A stretch of 64,000 nucleotides of DNA from Acorus gramineus. Taxonomy: Eukaryota; Streptophyta; Magnoliopsida; Acorales; Acoraceae. The stretch spans positions 11,397,571 through 11,461,570 of the forward strand of contig CM060850.1 in assembly GCA_030737835.1 (NCBI GenBank), read 5' to 3'. Each line of letters opens with the position of its first letter. Within the stretch, counting starts at the first letter, position 1. Shown here in pieces: positions 34,106 to 48,244 of the stretch. A program made the position numbers and the translations under genes. The notes beneath the pieces were generated by a model. The model did no database searches and was not told the origin of the DNA. It saw only the letters and a program-made list of their open reading frames with translations.

Positions 34106-37100
34106 AAAGGGATATCTTGCGTGGAAACTTTGATCACCCCTACAAATTAAGAATAACAAATGCCTTGTGCTCCATTATGGCAAAACTCTATTTTTATTCA
34201 ATAACAGTGCATCTTGGTTTTTTTTTTTAATGTTAGAGCAGTTTATTTTACTGAAAGGTTACATATTAGATCAGTTGCAGACCTAACTTGTGAATGACAT
34301 TTGTTTTGGAATGAATTAATCCCCACAACTGTTTCTAGTTATAAACTGCTCTCAAAGTCTTTTCATCACTTAAAGTGAAATTAATCCTGTCTTTTTTACG
34401 GTATAGATGGCATTAATGACTAAACAATAACGCTTTTTTTTAAGAAATATTGAAACCCTCTTGTCATAAACCTGCAGAGTTTCTACCTTTTGTTTTTCAA
34501 AGAAAGAGTCCTGATACACTCTACTCATTTTATAACCTTGCCTACAATGTAAAAGTGGTCCCTCAATCGCTCATGCAATATACATTACTATAGATTTAAG
34601 TGTGGTTTCACAAATTGGTATTTGTGAGGTAGCACATGCGCTCAGGACATATTATCTTATATATACCACGCATGTACATGCAATGTGTCATACGTGCTAC
34701 CATATGTGTTACACATGTCGCATATATGTGGCATGTGCAACACGCATAGTAACCGTATTTATTTATTTTTTTAGTTTTTACAAGGGACCGTTTGAATGAC
34801 CCAATTTCGTTTGAATGTCGTTTGAATGGGGTTCTTGTGATGGTTTAAATTGCTAAAATATTAACGCTTTAAGAACGAACTTCATTTGAATGATCAATGT
34901 TCAAATGAAAGTCTAAGAAATAAAATAATGACCGTTTGAATGGAAGTCATAGGTATGTTTGAACAGTCCATGTGCGATCATATGTCGATACAGTGTAATA
35001 TACATTGGGTTGAGCAATCCCAATGTATGATTTTTTTCATATACTAACTAGTATTTTTCAGTTTATAATTCATTTATCGGTATATGCTTCACGTAAGACT
35101 TGGCATATCAATTTCCTTTAGGAAAATATACGTTATTGAATATATATTTTAAAAAAATTCAAAATAACATCACTATTCCCTATTGAAATTATCCAGCAAA
35201 GGCAATTGTTGCAACCAGAAAGATTGGACAAGGTAGGATTTGGGCTTCTTAATGGTCCGAATGCGTCTCTGGTACGCGTAAGCCCGGCCCATGCAATATA
35301 ATATTTTATGAAAATGATATGCTCAGTCTTTTAAGCCCGGCCTCAATTGCAATCAACACTAGTTTTCTATTTTTTCTTTTAAGCATAAACTCTCCGATTG
35401 AAGTGCGTATTGTTATATGAAATAAAGTATGTATTAAAATACATTAGTATATTTTTTTTTAATTAAAAAAAATGAAAAAAATTTTTGTACCATACACTAT
35501 GATAGAACCACATACACTACGATGGTGCAATATATACTACGTTATCTAGCGTATGAGGCTGCAAAATGGGTTGAGTATATAAGCACTCAATATTTTAAGA
35601 ACTCTCTTACATCCATTCATTGGTACAATATCAAATGTAGTCTTAAATGCAGTCATACATACCTCGTTAGTCCCCTCCACTCATTATATCGAGGTATATA
35701 CCTAGTTGAAATCTTTTTCACATTTTTATAAATGATATCATTCAATTCATTGGAGTATATACATCAATTTTTATAAAAGCAAATATCTCATTAAATGAGG
35801 TATTTGATTTAAAAAACAAAATAAAAAACATGTGCTATGTGTGTTTTGAAATGTAAAATGAACTGCGTGTAACATTTTTCTTTATTTAAGAATAAAAAAA
35901 TGCTAGAGGTCTCAAAATTGGCCCAAATCTCCCCAAAAAATATACTGACCACGGGGATTTCAAATGTCATTTACCTAGTTGATCCAGAAGAATGAGAATG
36001 AGAATAAAAATGAACATTAAATTATCCTTTAGTCTGTTTTACATCCCTAGTTGAAGACGATATATAACTAATGCAATATATAAATTCATCTAACACAGTA
36101 TATATTCTATTATATTAATATATATTTTATTATAAAAATATATGCATTAAATTCTAATAAATATATACATTAATTTAATTTTATAATAAAATTAATTATA
36201 TTAATTAAGTATTTATTGAAAAAATGTACAGGTTACAAACGGACTAAGCTTATCATTTTTCTCCAAAATATTGTTAAAAAAGGCAGGTATCATGTTAACC
36301 TAAGTTAGGATATAGGGTTTTGATTTAACCATGATTGGTGCTTTATGAGGGACAAAGGACATGTACTAGGAAGCAAAACACTGAATTTTTTTTTTTTTTA
36401 AACAAAACATTGAATATTGAATTTCTACATGTCCATCCAAGCAGGTCCCGGTTCAACTTGCCTTGCCTGGTCAATAATAATATATATATATATACCAAAT
36501 TATTTTCTGAAGGGCAAGTTCTTCCAGTATGTTTATTGTCACCACACGATGACTAATTGATTCAACCATATGCGATTTCAGATCTCTGATGTCAGAACCT
36601 AACTGTCATGTTTCCTCAAATTCTCACATGGATCATGTCACACATTGCAAATATTGACTTTGAAACCATGTTAATTGTTAAAGACTGATAGATGAGTTCA
36701 ATGTGATAAATAAATTGAACCACTGTTTTGAGTCTGGAGCCACTGCTTTGGGTAATGTTTTAAAAATCACATCACTTATTGAACCAGAAAGGAAATAAAA
36801 ACTGGGTCAAGATTTATCGGTTCAATTATCTGAGTTGATTGAAATTAAACTGAAACATTATTGTAATGTAATAATTATATTAATTATTAATTAATAAATA
36901 TATGAAATATATAAAAAATTAAAAAATATTATCACCCCTCTTATACGCCTTAAATCTTAATATAATATATCTCCTTAAAATATATTTTGATAAATGATGA
37001 TTGGTTTATTACAATTAGGTGGTTCTAAGAAACTGTCAGTTAAATCGGTGAGTTCGGTGATTTTCAAATTTGAAGCCGGTTCATGCTTGTTATCAGTTTT

Positions 37101-40100
37101 TTAGGGTTAATCATACTAGAAGTGAGATATTGATAGAACGAGCTTCAATAAGGTATTTTAAATATTCATTTTGAGCACATTTGTAATTGAATTTTCAAAT
37201 AATTATGTTTTTATGGAAATCCGATCTTCTAAAATCAATTCTAGGACTAATTCGGCAATAAAATAATATTTTGAAGATAAATTATCTTAATTTCAGATGA
37301 TAAAAATTCAATAAATTTTATCATTATTCATGATTGTCAAAATTGAAACAAAAGAGATGATAAATGTTATTCTACAGGTGAAACAAAAAAAAATCATATT
37401 TGTCATTTCTAAATTTGGATCATTGTTCGTAATTATCTTGATTTATTTTTATAAAATGTGATAGATTGCTCTCGCCCGCCAACTAGTCCTAAACATTCAC
37501 ATTCGTCTTAGATTTTCTTCTTGTGCAATTTTAACAATCTTAAATTTATTAAACAATAGATTTTTGTAAATGAAAATGTTAGATACATTCTCATTCATTA
37601 TCCCATGTGCAATACGTACATGTTTTGATTTTTTAAAAATAGCAAATGCCGTCTAATAAATTGTTTATGATTTTATAAAATATATATATCTTTATGATGA
37701 ATTGAATGAATTTATTTATAAAAAATGTAAATTTTTTTAATTAGACAAATATACCTTGTTGGATAATTATAATAAGAGTATATGAAGTGCACATGAGACT
37801 GTCCCTGTAGGCTAACGTGTAATAGCACTATTTTATAGAATTTATATTCTAGTATAATTTTTCAAAATAAATTATTCAAGAGAATACCAAAAAAAATAAC
37901 TATTCAAGACAACATAATGGGATTCATGGCACGTGATCTTATTATAAGAAAATAAAACAAGCTTAAAATATGAAATGAATTAAAAAGTAAAAGCAATAAA
38001 GCCAAACTAATAAGACTTAATGTTCCTAATCCAAATTTTGTCTCACCATGATATTTAAAATCCAGTTCATTAAACAATTTTATTCTTTCTGATATCTGAA
38101 CTAAACCTGGAAGTGCTGGCACTATTAATATTATTAATTAGGCAGATTGCGTTGTTTTCGCTAAACTTTTTTTTTTTTTTTTTGGCATCACAACTTGGAT
38201 TTGTTTAATGAATCTAGATAATAACAAGTTCTGATCACAAGTGGCCTAATAGATTACACTATATATTTTGGCTTCAGTGGTTATCTTTTCTATGTGCATT
38301 GAACTGGTTGTTAGTTTAACAGTTCCATCCAAATTGAGGACTAGTTTATGCTAATTGTGAATGCCTATCCACCAATAGATAGGGTTCCAACACAAGCTTT
38401 AATAATGTTAGCTTTGGTTGGGTTATTTATTTCAAACAATCCATGACTAAGCTTGCCAACTATCTAATATTAAACTATCCCTATCCACCATACACCGAAA
38501 AATAAAAGAATTATCTGATATGATATTTGAATACACAAAATAAGTTAAAAATGGATGTGAATACATATATCGGATATCTGCTTGAAAAAAACACATCTGA
38601 ATATGACATATGTTTGTGTTATATACTGTATAAATTCAATTATTTTACATAATTAGACACTCATTTTTTTATGATCATTTTTTTTTTTTTGGAAGAAAGG
38701 TAGATGTTTGCTACCCGATTTCATTTCTGAACTCGAATTACAAATTCTGAATGGAGGGAGAAGAGAGTAAAATAAAACAAGAAAGAAAGATATTCACAAC
38801 AAGAGAGCTCTCGTGGCCTGAGTTAGAAGAGGCAGCTAACCGACTTAAGTGAGATCTACAATGGTCATTGACGGAGAAAAAGAAATCCTGATGTCTAGAT
38901 TCAATCCTTAGTTTTTCTGATTGAACTACAATGGATGTCTAATATGTCATTTAATCATTTCAATTAGCGCTCATATTTAGAAATATTAAATATTCAAAAA
39001 ATAATGGTATTCGCTTTGAATATGAAAAAAAATATGAATTTAAATATTAATAACAATCCGTACTCAATTAGTTGAAAGGCAAATTCAAGACATACACTTC
39101 ACATGCTCAGTATTCTTGTTAGGGAGATATAAAAAGTTTGAGGCAGTAAAGCAGAGAATCTCTATGTAAAATCATTTGAGATAATAAAAGAAAAGATAGC
39201 AACTGTGGCCATGACAGTATGGATTAGTTGGTGAAATAACTATAACAGTGGCTTTTTGGCTGTTCATGGATTCTCTTTTTCATTATTTACTGCACTTGTT
39301 CTGCAAAAAATCTCTGCAGGTCTCAGTCACCCCCATGTGAGGAGGAAAAAAAAAAGTGAGAACATCTGAATGCATCATGTGAAGAACAAGAATCACTGAC
39401 CATCACTGACCACATGTAACTTTTGTAAAATAAAGAGGGATTTTGCATGTAACCCCCTCCAAAAATTTCTTATGTATGGTGCAGCCTCCTGCCTCATACG
39501 GATTGAATACGGAGTGGATATGCTATATATATTCGAATACGTATCTGAATTCACTACCTAGTATTCATATTTGTACATGTATCCAAGGAATAAATTTGAA
39601 TATGAATTTAAATGAAATATTCAAATTCAGATAATTATCTGATCTATTATACTTATAATTAGTATATATGATACAATATTTATATCTTTGGACTAAATTT
39701 ATAGAGAATTAATATATGATATTTTCATTGACAGACTTAACAGAAGTATCCTATTTCATAATTTATTGGGGGATTTTTAACAGATATGCTTTAGAAAGGC
39801 AAGATAATATTGAGTTTTTTTAGGGGGTTACATACAAAAGAAGCCCAACAGTGAAAAACAAATAACATGGTATCTGAACATGTTATTTATTAAAGTTTGA
39901 CTGTGAAGTCTTTTGAGCATCCCATATTCACTTGATACAATGTACAAAAGTGGCAGAAAGAGAGAGACTAATTAAGCTTTGTTTAGGTTTTTTTAGCTGT
40001 TTCAGAGAAGGTTCAACAACTCCCAATCTGGGTCACCCAGGTCTCCAAAATCAAACCCTAAAAAATTTGTATACACAACTTTTTGAAAAAACAGTATGAA
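34106..40100. other. Long AT-rich intergenic stretch with transposon relics
   Basis: No gene seen. Contents: a cluster of GTTTGAATG words (34785-34970); relics of the TGTTACACGCAGTC MITE family at about 35395-35880 and 37576-37835; a poly-T-led LINE-like 3' end on the minus strand at about 38680-38880; and relics of the CGGATATC-type repeat at 38500-38660 and 39500-39660. Confidence 0.45.
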
Positions 40101-40364
40101 CTCATAAAAGCTTGTTCTCCCCTTGCCTGGTCTTTCAATGGCAATGCTTTTATTTTACCAACTTGAATGCCAACAACACCATTCACCTCTCCTTTTTGGG
40201 AGGACCCCATTTTGATCTTCCAGATCTAACAAGATCTCCTCCCCAAACAATAACTTCTGAGCTAGCCCAAGTTGAGCTCGATCGATACCAGTTACGTCTA
40301 TCTCCAATGTCGTGACTCGCATCAGGTTTTTAGATAATCAGTACTAAACATGTACATTTGGATT

Positions 40365-40785
40365 CGCATTTTTGAGAGTCAAACTTAACTGAAGACGTTT
40401 GGATGTGGATTTGGAAAGATTGTGGATTTACAAGAATCTGATTTCCCCAAATCAATTTTCAAACATAAAAAAATAAAAATTACAGACACATTTTTGTAAA
40501 TAAATGCTCAAAAGCAAACTTTTTTTTAATCTGTTGAGAGATAACTTTCTACAAACTCAATTTTAAACTCAGCTTTTAAAAAAAAAAACTAATTTTCAAA
40601 CAAAATATTTCACTATAGCTTTTACAAAACATGTTTTTCAAGTTTCACGTGTAAAGTGTCAAACTTTTTGAAAAGCTCACTTTCTAGCATTTAAATGCAG
40701 TTTTTAACCGAAAGCTGATTTTCAAATCCACTTTCAAATGGACCAAAAGCTGTTTTAAAATTGATTCCAAAAGGGGTTAGTTCGC
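40365..40785. mobile_element. MITE-like repeat downstream of ACR4
   Basis: The edges are TTTGGATTCGCATTTTTGAG and, mirrored, AAATTGATTCCAAAAGGGG. The inside is rich in inverted AAAAGCTGATTTTCAAA-type words, as in the short MITEs of both gene introns. Limits approximate. Confidence 0.4.
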
Positions 40786-41280
40786 TTTCGTGTGCCCTAC
40801 CACCAGCTAATACAAAAACCAAAGGCAATGACAGCTTCAAAAAACTAACACAAATGGGGCCCTGGAAAGGCCTGTTGGTGATCTCTGAATCTTCTCGGGG
40901 CGGTTTGTTTTGACCGCGCCGCCTCCACCACCACTGCCGCCGCCGAATTCATCCTGACCGTTCAATTCAAAAAGATGTAACTATAATCCATTTTTTCAAG
41001 ATTCAAAATCAAACCCATACAGAGGAGACAGCCTTCCATGTTCACACTGACATTAAAAAACTTGAAGACAAGCTTCCAACAAAAGAGGATTTAAAATTTA
41101 TATATACAAAAAAAAAACATTTAAGTACACAATGCAAAAGGAGACAAATTTTTTACATGAATATACAAGAACAGAAGGGCCAATCATTCTGTAATTACAA
41201 GAGGAGATCCTGTACAGCCTCCTCTGCCTTTTTTGTATGAGTTCCTATAACTTTTCACAGAAAATATGCTGTGAGAGAGA

Positions 41281-44190
41281 TCAAGAGTAGGGTCTGACCA
41301 AGCTAAAGTTGCAGAGGGACTTAGACTTGAAGAGACCACTGAACAGGAACCGTGTGGGGGACTCTTGTGGGGGAGACCTCGAGAGCTCGGACCCCCCTTT
41401 CACTTGGAGGATCGTTTGGCCGATCACTTGTCGGATGGCATCGATGGTCTTGGCATCTACCATGTTGCCTGCAGCATCTTGGACATAGAAAGTGTTGACG
41501 GCTTTTCCGGCTCGGGTTGTCACCTCTGCCCTTGTGACTGATAGGCTGTTCTCCCTGAAGATTCGTGTCACGTCTGATAATAAGCCAACCCTATCACTTG
41601 TGCATAGCTCTAGCTTCAAGCCCTGAGAAGAATCACTAGTTAAAAGGCTATCCAATATGGTTCAAAATGAGGAAACTAAAAGGATTTTAAGGCCTACTAC
41701 ACTACATTTTTTTAAACTGTGTTATCTCAAAACTGCTTCTTGACGAGGCCTCATTTGGAACCGATTATCAAAACAAATTTTCATTAAAGCTGCTCTCAAT
41801 CATCTTTTTCATAAAAGTTACTATAACAAATAAACAAAAATAAAAACCCAACAAAGAAATAGAAGTTCAAAAATGTCATTTGGAACCAATTAACCGAAAT
41901 TGATTATGTAGAAACAAGATCAGTTTGACAATTAGTTGCAAAACAGGGCCTAAACAATATAAAACAATAACATGCCATTAATTATATTAAGAGATCACAT
42001 GAACTACTGTTTATGTACCCCAGTCCGTAGGAAAACATCAAGAGAAATATGTAACCACCTTGAGTTTATATCCAAAAGAAACCAAATTCAGGGGAATCCA
42101 AAGACAACACAAGTACGCTTGTTGATTCAAACGACGAAAACTCATTCGAATAGACATGAAATCCTTACCTCCGAGACTCTCCTCTCAATAGCAGCCTCAA
42201 GACATTGGATTATACGCTGCCTCTCCGCTTCTGAGTTGACAGGGGACCCATCCACATGTCTGATGTAGTACTCCTACAAAGCCCAAACAATAACAAATTT
42301 CAGACTCCAAGTGACAAAACAAAATTATAACATCAAAAGATATAACATGGTACCTGATAAGCTTCGGGACTTTCAGCATCAACATTTGCATGGAAGACCA
42401 CATACTGCATGTCAGTCAGAGTGCAAACTGTATCGAAAAGCAGCTTCGGCCGGTCCTTACACCGAATCGTCACCACCGAGTAGTCCTTATCATAGATATT
42501 CACAACAGTCACCTTGGGCCTGAGCTTTTCGTCCGCCAAATCCTGATCAGACCGCTCATAATCACGATCATCAAACATCATCTGGTGGAGCCTCCGCTCC
42601 GTGTGGGTGGACCCCAATGACACGGCTGTCTTGGCTCCCCTTGTTTTATTGTTTCCTCTAAGTACATTACATAGGAGATTTTTAATCCTCGAAAGCCTCT
42701 CAGGGTCGGTGATCGCCAGCCCAGATGACTCATCGGTGACATGCATCACAGCCGCGGCTCGGGTGTTGTGAGTCCAGACTTCACCATTCACAACGTTGCA
42801 TTTGAGGTCCATTAAAACAGCGCTGACTTCAGAGAGCAGACCAGGTCGATCAGTCCCAGTCAGCTCTATTGAAGTGTAGTCTGTTGAAGGTGAGACGCCA
42901 ACAGACCTTTTTCGTGATGGTATAAAACATGAATCCGGTCCAAGGGACTATAAACAAATACAATACAATTAGTGAGGTACCGACCACGAATAGTTTATAT
43001 AAACTGCATGACTATAAATCTGTAATATAAGAGCATCACCTTATGGATATATTCTAAGATTTCCTCATCACGCAACTTCTTCCCATCTTGATCGGTAACA
43101 TTGAATACTGTTATTGGATATGGAGACATAATTAATTTATAATTATTTGACAAATCTTGGATGATATTTTTAAAGGTAAAATGAAACATAGTGGAAATTA
43201 TATATTGTGTTACCATCCATGAACCATCCACCATCAGAAGAAATATAAGCTTTGGTTATAATGAGATTCAAATCAGTGAGGACTTGAACAACCTCTAGGA
43301 GAATCCCATGTTTATTTGCACTGTCAACCTTTACAACAACAAAACAATTCTATCAAAATTCATGTTTTTGTGACAGTTCATAGGCATATAATGGTGAGTT
43401 CATGAACATAATAGATGGCTCACCCGAATGACTGTCGCATTGACACAGGCTTCGTTATCGATGACAACCCTATATAATATACATAGACTGAATAAAATTA
43501 ATGTATCATTCAATAAAAAAAAAATGAACAATCGGATGCATCAGAGCAAATACTAGTATGTACCTTGGAGGATTCATCCTCCGGATGAATTTTTCGTATT
43601 CATCATCAATATCCCAAGAAGAACTAATATCAGTCTCTGAATCAAAAGCACCACAATATTTCAGAACAAAATCTTAAATTAAGACATCTCAAAGCAGGGC
43701 AAAATTATTTAGACAAAAAAGTGGAAACAGGAATTACAGTTGAATAATAAGAGAATTAGAGAAATAAATGATTCAATTAGTTCACCCAAAATTCAACCAA
43801 AAAACTCAATAAAAGGGAAATATAAAAACACCCATTATTTAAAAAGAAAAAAAAATCTATTAGAAAGCAATAGATTATCCACCAACCATGAAAATCCAAT
43901 TCAACAGTACATCAAAACAGTATAACAAAAAAAAAAGAAAAAACATCATCAATAAAAAAATTTACGAGATTAGACCCATTTAAGGATCAAAAAAAAAAAA
44001 AAAAAAAACCGACAATCTTACAATACAAGAAACACCCAATTGTACACTCAAAGAACAGAATCCAAAGCCACCCCCAACAAAACAGAGCAAACCCATTGAA
44101 ACCCATCTCACAAAAACCACAAAATCAACTCACAAAACTTAAAAAACAAATAAGAAGAGGAAGAACCCACAAGAGAAAACACATACCCAT
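41281..44190 (-). CDS. ACR4: ACT-domain repeat protein ACR4-like, 8 coding exons
   Basis: Exons on the minus strand: 44190-44187, 43636-43564, 43469-43424, 43328-43214, 43107-43040, 42947-42354, 42273-42169 and 41622-41281. All borders are GT-AG and all phases join, giving 448 residues, about the length of Arabidopsis ACR4 as I recall it. ACT repeats are small-molecule (amino-acid) binding folds, here four: about 37-115 ([20 protein letters not shown]), 127-205 ([20 protein letters not shown]), 257-330 ([19 protein letters not shown]) and 336-412 ([20 protein letters not shown]). There is no catalytic domain. The C-terminus reads [20 protein letters not shown] and ends RPYS, very like ACR4. 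A role as a cytosolic or chloroplast amino-acid sensor is inferred from the family. The first coding exon is only 4 nt (ATGG). The last intron carries a MITE. Confidence 0.93.
41746..41950. mobile_element. Short MITE in the last ACR4 intron
   Basis: The left AGGCCTCATTTGGAACCGATT and the right, reverse complemented, AGGCCCTGTTTTGCAACTAATT are inverted. Same family style as the MITE at 4681-4863 in the ZIP intron. Confidence 0.55.
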
Positions 44191-44625
44191 TGATGCCCAG
44201 ATAGGAATTCCTCCAAAACGAAAGAAGAAATCTCTTCAGAATTGAAAATCTGTGAGAAGCAGTAGATACCCAGATAAACAGAACCCTCTCTCTATCTCCA
44301 CTGAATAAAAAGGGAGATCTTGAAATCGAACGGACCCCCCCTTCTCCCCTCCCACCCCCCGACACGAAAATCCAAAACCTGCAACTTAGACAGTACGTGA
44401 ACAGATTCCCTCTCTCTCAATTTTTTCTTTTCATTCCCAATGGAAAGAAAGGCTTGGCATCCTCTTGAGAGAGAAAGATATACAGGTCTGTCTCTCTGTC
44501 TCTCTGTCTTTATATTTTCATGTGGTGAGTCAGATTAGACTCGCTTGGTTGGGCACGCCGAAACACACCGCACCACATGAGGCACACCATGATTTTTAAT
44601 ACATGTTGGTGTTTATTAAAATTCA

Positions 44626-45158
44626 GGGGCATATCCATATAACCCCCTGTAAACTTCCAGAAAACTATATTGCCCCCTGCTTTTCCTGAAGTTCATATAA
44701 CCCTTTAAAAACATTTATGTAAATTCAAATAACCCTCTGAATTAAATTTCTTTTAATAGATGAGAAAAATTATTTTTGATTAACCATGACTGAAAAAACA
44801 GTATTCCAAAAAACTCCTATCATCTGTTAAAAATATGAAAAATCCTCTCTGTAAATTATGATTTTATATTTCCCGATGGGGTTTTATATATAATCTATTC
44901 GGATGTATAAAATTCTTTATTTATAAAAGGTTTTTCATATTTTTAACACATTGTAAAGGGATTTGATATATTGTGTTTTCAGTTAAGGTTAACCAAACAA
45001 TATATTCACAGAATATTCATCATCTCTTAACGGAAGTTTAACTCAAGAAGTTATTTGGATTCATATAAGTGTTTTAAAAGAGTTGTATGAATTTTAAGAA
45101 AATTCAAAGGATTATATGGATTTTAGGCAGTTTATAGAGGGGTATTTGAATTTTTTCC
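44626..45158. mobile_element. Mutator-type foldback MITE, family X copy 2
   Basis: About 533 bp, upstream of ACR4. Ends GGGGCATATCCATATAACCC and GAATTTTTTCC. Flanks TAAAATTCA / TAAATTTAT are a weak 9-bp match. The body folds back on itself (ATGATGAATATT against AATATTCATCATCT). Confidence 0.75.
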
Positions 45159-45194
45159 TAAATTTATAAGCGGCAACTTATGGTTTTTATATTA

Positions 45195-45567
45195 GGTCCT
45201 TTTTGAATTTAGATGCGCATACACACACACTTTGAACGTTTAGTTTTTTCAATATCTTATTTTTTCAGATAAAAAATTTAGTTATAAAAAAATTATCAAA
45301 ATAATGTTTTTCAAAAATTATGTTTCAAGCATTGATTTTAAGAATCCCACATTTCAACTGCACATGAAAATGCAACCTCTTACGCCAGATTTTTACTCCA
45401 ATGAAAATGCTAAACGTGAATCTAAACTATTTTCTGCCAACTTTGATTAGATTTTCATGTTTTATTCATTAATATTTTGAAATTTTAAAGTTCTTAAAAC
45501 AATGCTTTTTAAACATGGATTGGATTTTTAAAAAGTCAACAATTGAACTGTACATTCAAACGAGCCC
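45195..45567. mobile_element. Tourist/Harbinger-type MITE
   Basis: 373 bp with TTA on both sides (45192-45194, 45568-45570). Ends GGTCCTTTTTGAATTTAG and, reverse complemented, GGGCTCGTTTGAATGTAC. The 3-bp TTA duplication and GGGC..GTTTG ends fit PIF/Harbinger. Confidence 0.7.
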
Positions 45568-45569
45568 TT

Positions 45570-46600
45570 AGAATAAATTCGTGCGATATCTTTGTTTACA
45601 TTTATTAGAAATTATTTAAGTTAAAAGGATAATTTTAAAAGTGGTAATCTAAAAGTTGGGGGCAATAATGTTTTTGGGATTTATAGTTTATACAGCAGTT
45701 TATGTAATCTTCATTTTGAACACGGATATGGTTAACCAATATTATGAATAACAAATATTTATTTTTATTACATACAAACCTAACATTAATTTTACCTAAA
45801 AGGGTTTGAATCCAACATTTATCAACAAAAAATATGACATCAATTTTTTACTTTCATAACTCAAACGATTTGTTTTAAGAATTACAAAGTAAAAGATTGG
45901 TTTATAGTTTATTCCAATACACATCTAATTTTGTTTATTTGTTGTTTTTTAATCGATATAACAAATATGTCTAATTTTTAGAAGAGTTAAAAATTTATAA
46001 TCGATATAACTATGATCTATAATCTGTATATGAAAGTTGTACCAAAAATGGCCTTTGTAAAAAAATGTTTTGATATAAAGACTTCCAGTTGTTACTCTTA
46101 TAACATGTTTTGAATTTTATTTTAAAAAAATATTTATACTATTTTAGGACTATAGAAATGAAATGGCTGAGTGCATTAACACGCTGGGTTTATTAGTATT
46201 TTAAGTAATACAACTGTATTGTTTTTTTGAGGGGATTTTTTTTAAAAAGAAATGGAGAGATACGCACGAGGTGTGCAAGGGAGGGGTTAGGATTTGGTGA
46301 AATAGATGTTGGGATACAATATTTAATGATAGTTTTATATACCTTTTATAGCTACCCAGTTTATCATCAGGTGTATATTTATGTAATTTCAAATGTAATG
46401 AAATGGATATGCTAAATTGAATGCATTACTATACAAAGTATATGCAAAGGAAAAATTATATACTGAAGTAATCTAGTATATGTATCAGAGTGTACAAAAA
46501 AATCAATACTTAGTCAAGCACGCGGGATACAAAACAAGCTGTAATAAAAAATTACTTATTTCAAATTGAATTTAATCAAATGAATGGTGATAATTTTTTT
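45570..46600. other. AT-rich intergenic DNA, nothing recognised
   Basis: No gene and no clear element ends. Confidence 0.4.
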
Positions 46601-46930
46601 TACTAGAACGGTAGGCACTGGCCTTAATATATTAAGGGACAAGAGTACACAAAGGAAAATTACACAAAACAAAAAAAACTAATAAGAGCTCTTAGAAATT
46701 AGGTAGAGGAGATCTCTATCAATTTCCGCCATGTAACGGACCAAAGGCTGTTAAGGAATTACAAATTTATCAGCTTGAAAACTGATACCCCTTGCCCTCA
46801 CACAAAAATTCCCCCAGCCTACGATAAAACCTTTAGCTAGCTCCCAAATGTTTTTCGTATATGGTCTTTGACCCTTAAAAATGACCTTATCGCAACAAAA
46901 CCAGATCGACCATACCATCGCGGGCACCAA
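46600..46930 (-). pseudogene. LINE remnant (C-terminal region and 3' end)
   Basis: On the minus strand 46930-46755 reads VPAMVWSIWFCCDKVIFKGQ, then YTKNIWELAKGFIVGWGNF..., and stops at TAA. This is the kind of sequence found after the reverse transcriptase (zf-RVT/C-terminal region) of plant LINEs. The rest runs to a T-rich tract at 46600 that could be the poly-A tail. The 5' and RT parts are missing: a 5'-truncated, dead copy. Confidence 0.5.
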
Positions 46931-47996
46931 TAATAGATGAGAATTGACGGGTGAGAATTGAGAAATAGTTAATGCAAGGATGTATTTTTTATGTTGATAA
47001 AGATATGTTTAAATTTTATCTTTTAAAAAAAATATAATAGTGTATCCTCATACATATTTCACTCAATAATAATAATATTTGTATTTTCAAGGACGAGATT
47101 ATATTTAAAGAAAAAATAAATGAGGACTGCACACGAGGTTGTGCACATAGTTGGATATATCATTTTTAAAGGGAAGCACATATTTCTTAAAAATCTCCTT
47201 AGTAACTCTTTGATGACCCCTCTCATAGTTGTCAAGTGAGATTTTTTTAAAAAAAAATTAATAAATCAAATTCGGAATCATACAAAAAGTAAGCAAAAAT
47301 AAAATTAAAAGAAATTCAAAGTCTTAAAAATTAATTAGTCATGCTTGGATCTCTACCAAAAATCCATAAGTAATACTTTATAAAGAGAACAATTTCACCT
47401 CCCCTGACCAATGTGGACTAAAGTAATGAAAGGTTTAATTAAAACACATGGGATAATTGTAAGTTTCCTACAGCTTATTCCAATGAGCTCCAAAAAATTG
47501 ATCGAGATTAATTGGACTTTGAGAATTTGTTAGAATAAGAGAATACATTTCTCTGTAAGGTGGGTTGAATTTTAGTTTTTTCTTCTTCTGAAATATTAGT
47601 ACCATTTGGTATTCAGATCCATGAATTAGGAATTCACAAACTGACAAAAGTTTTTTCTCATTAAAAACATTATAGAAATGAATAAAAGATTACTTACATG
47701 TTGTATCATTACGTGTGACGTATGATTTGTGACATGATAATTTTAAAAATAAAATACATCAGTTCCATTTAGGTCTATTTCAATTTGCATTCGGACGAAT
47801 TCGGTGGTGGAAAAGTCAAATAACTCAAACGAGGTATCAAATAGATTTTTGATCACTTCTACATCCTCACCTCTCATACAATGTAAAGATTTTTTAAAAC
47901 AAAACCAGCATTTCAAAAGCTGGTGAAAGAATGTTTTTTAAATACTGGATTTAAACATTGAATTTTCAAATTTCAGACGTTTAAATCTCGCCCTAA

Positions 47997-48244
47997 GTCA
48001 TTGTTTGGATACAGAATAAGCCACTGAATAACGTGAAATAAAATAAAATAAATAATTTTTAATATTTGGATGCAGTGAATACCCTAAGATAACTTATGTT
48101 ATAATAAACTAGTATAAAATGATATATATATTCCAGCTAATCCTTGAAATTGAAATTATTTCAGATTATTCCATCTAAAGTATATGTTTTGTAATCTAAC
48201 GTTTCCAGAAAATCAATTTTGTAATCCAACTATCAAACGCTACC
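47997..48244. mobile_element. Tourist/Harbinger-type MITE
   Basis: 248 bp with TAA on both sides (47994-47996, 48245-48247). Ends GTCATTGTTTGGATAC and, reverse complemented, GGTAGCGTTTGATAGTTGG. No coding. Confidence 0.6.

Noticed and set aside
42311-42620. Open frames on the plus strand within the ACR4 region
   Set aside because: Antisense to ACR4 exon 6, which has a clear family match in the other direction.
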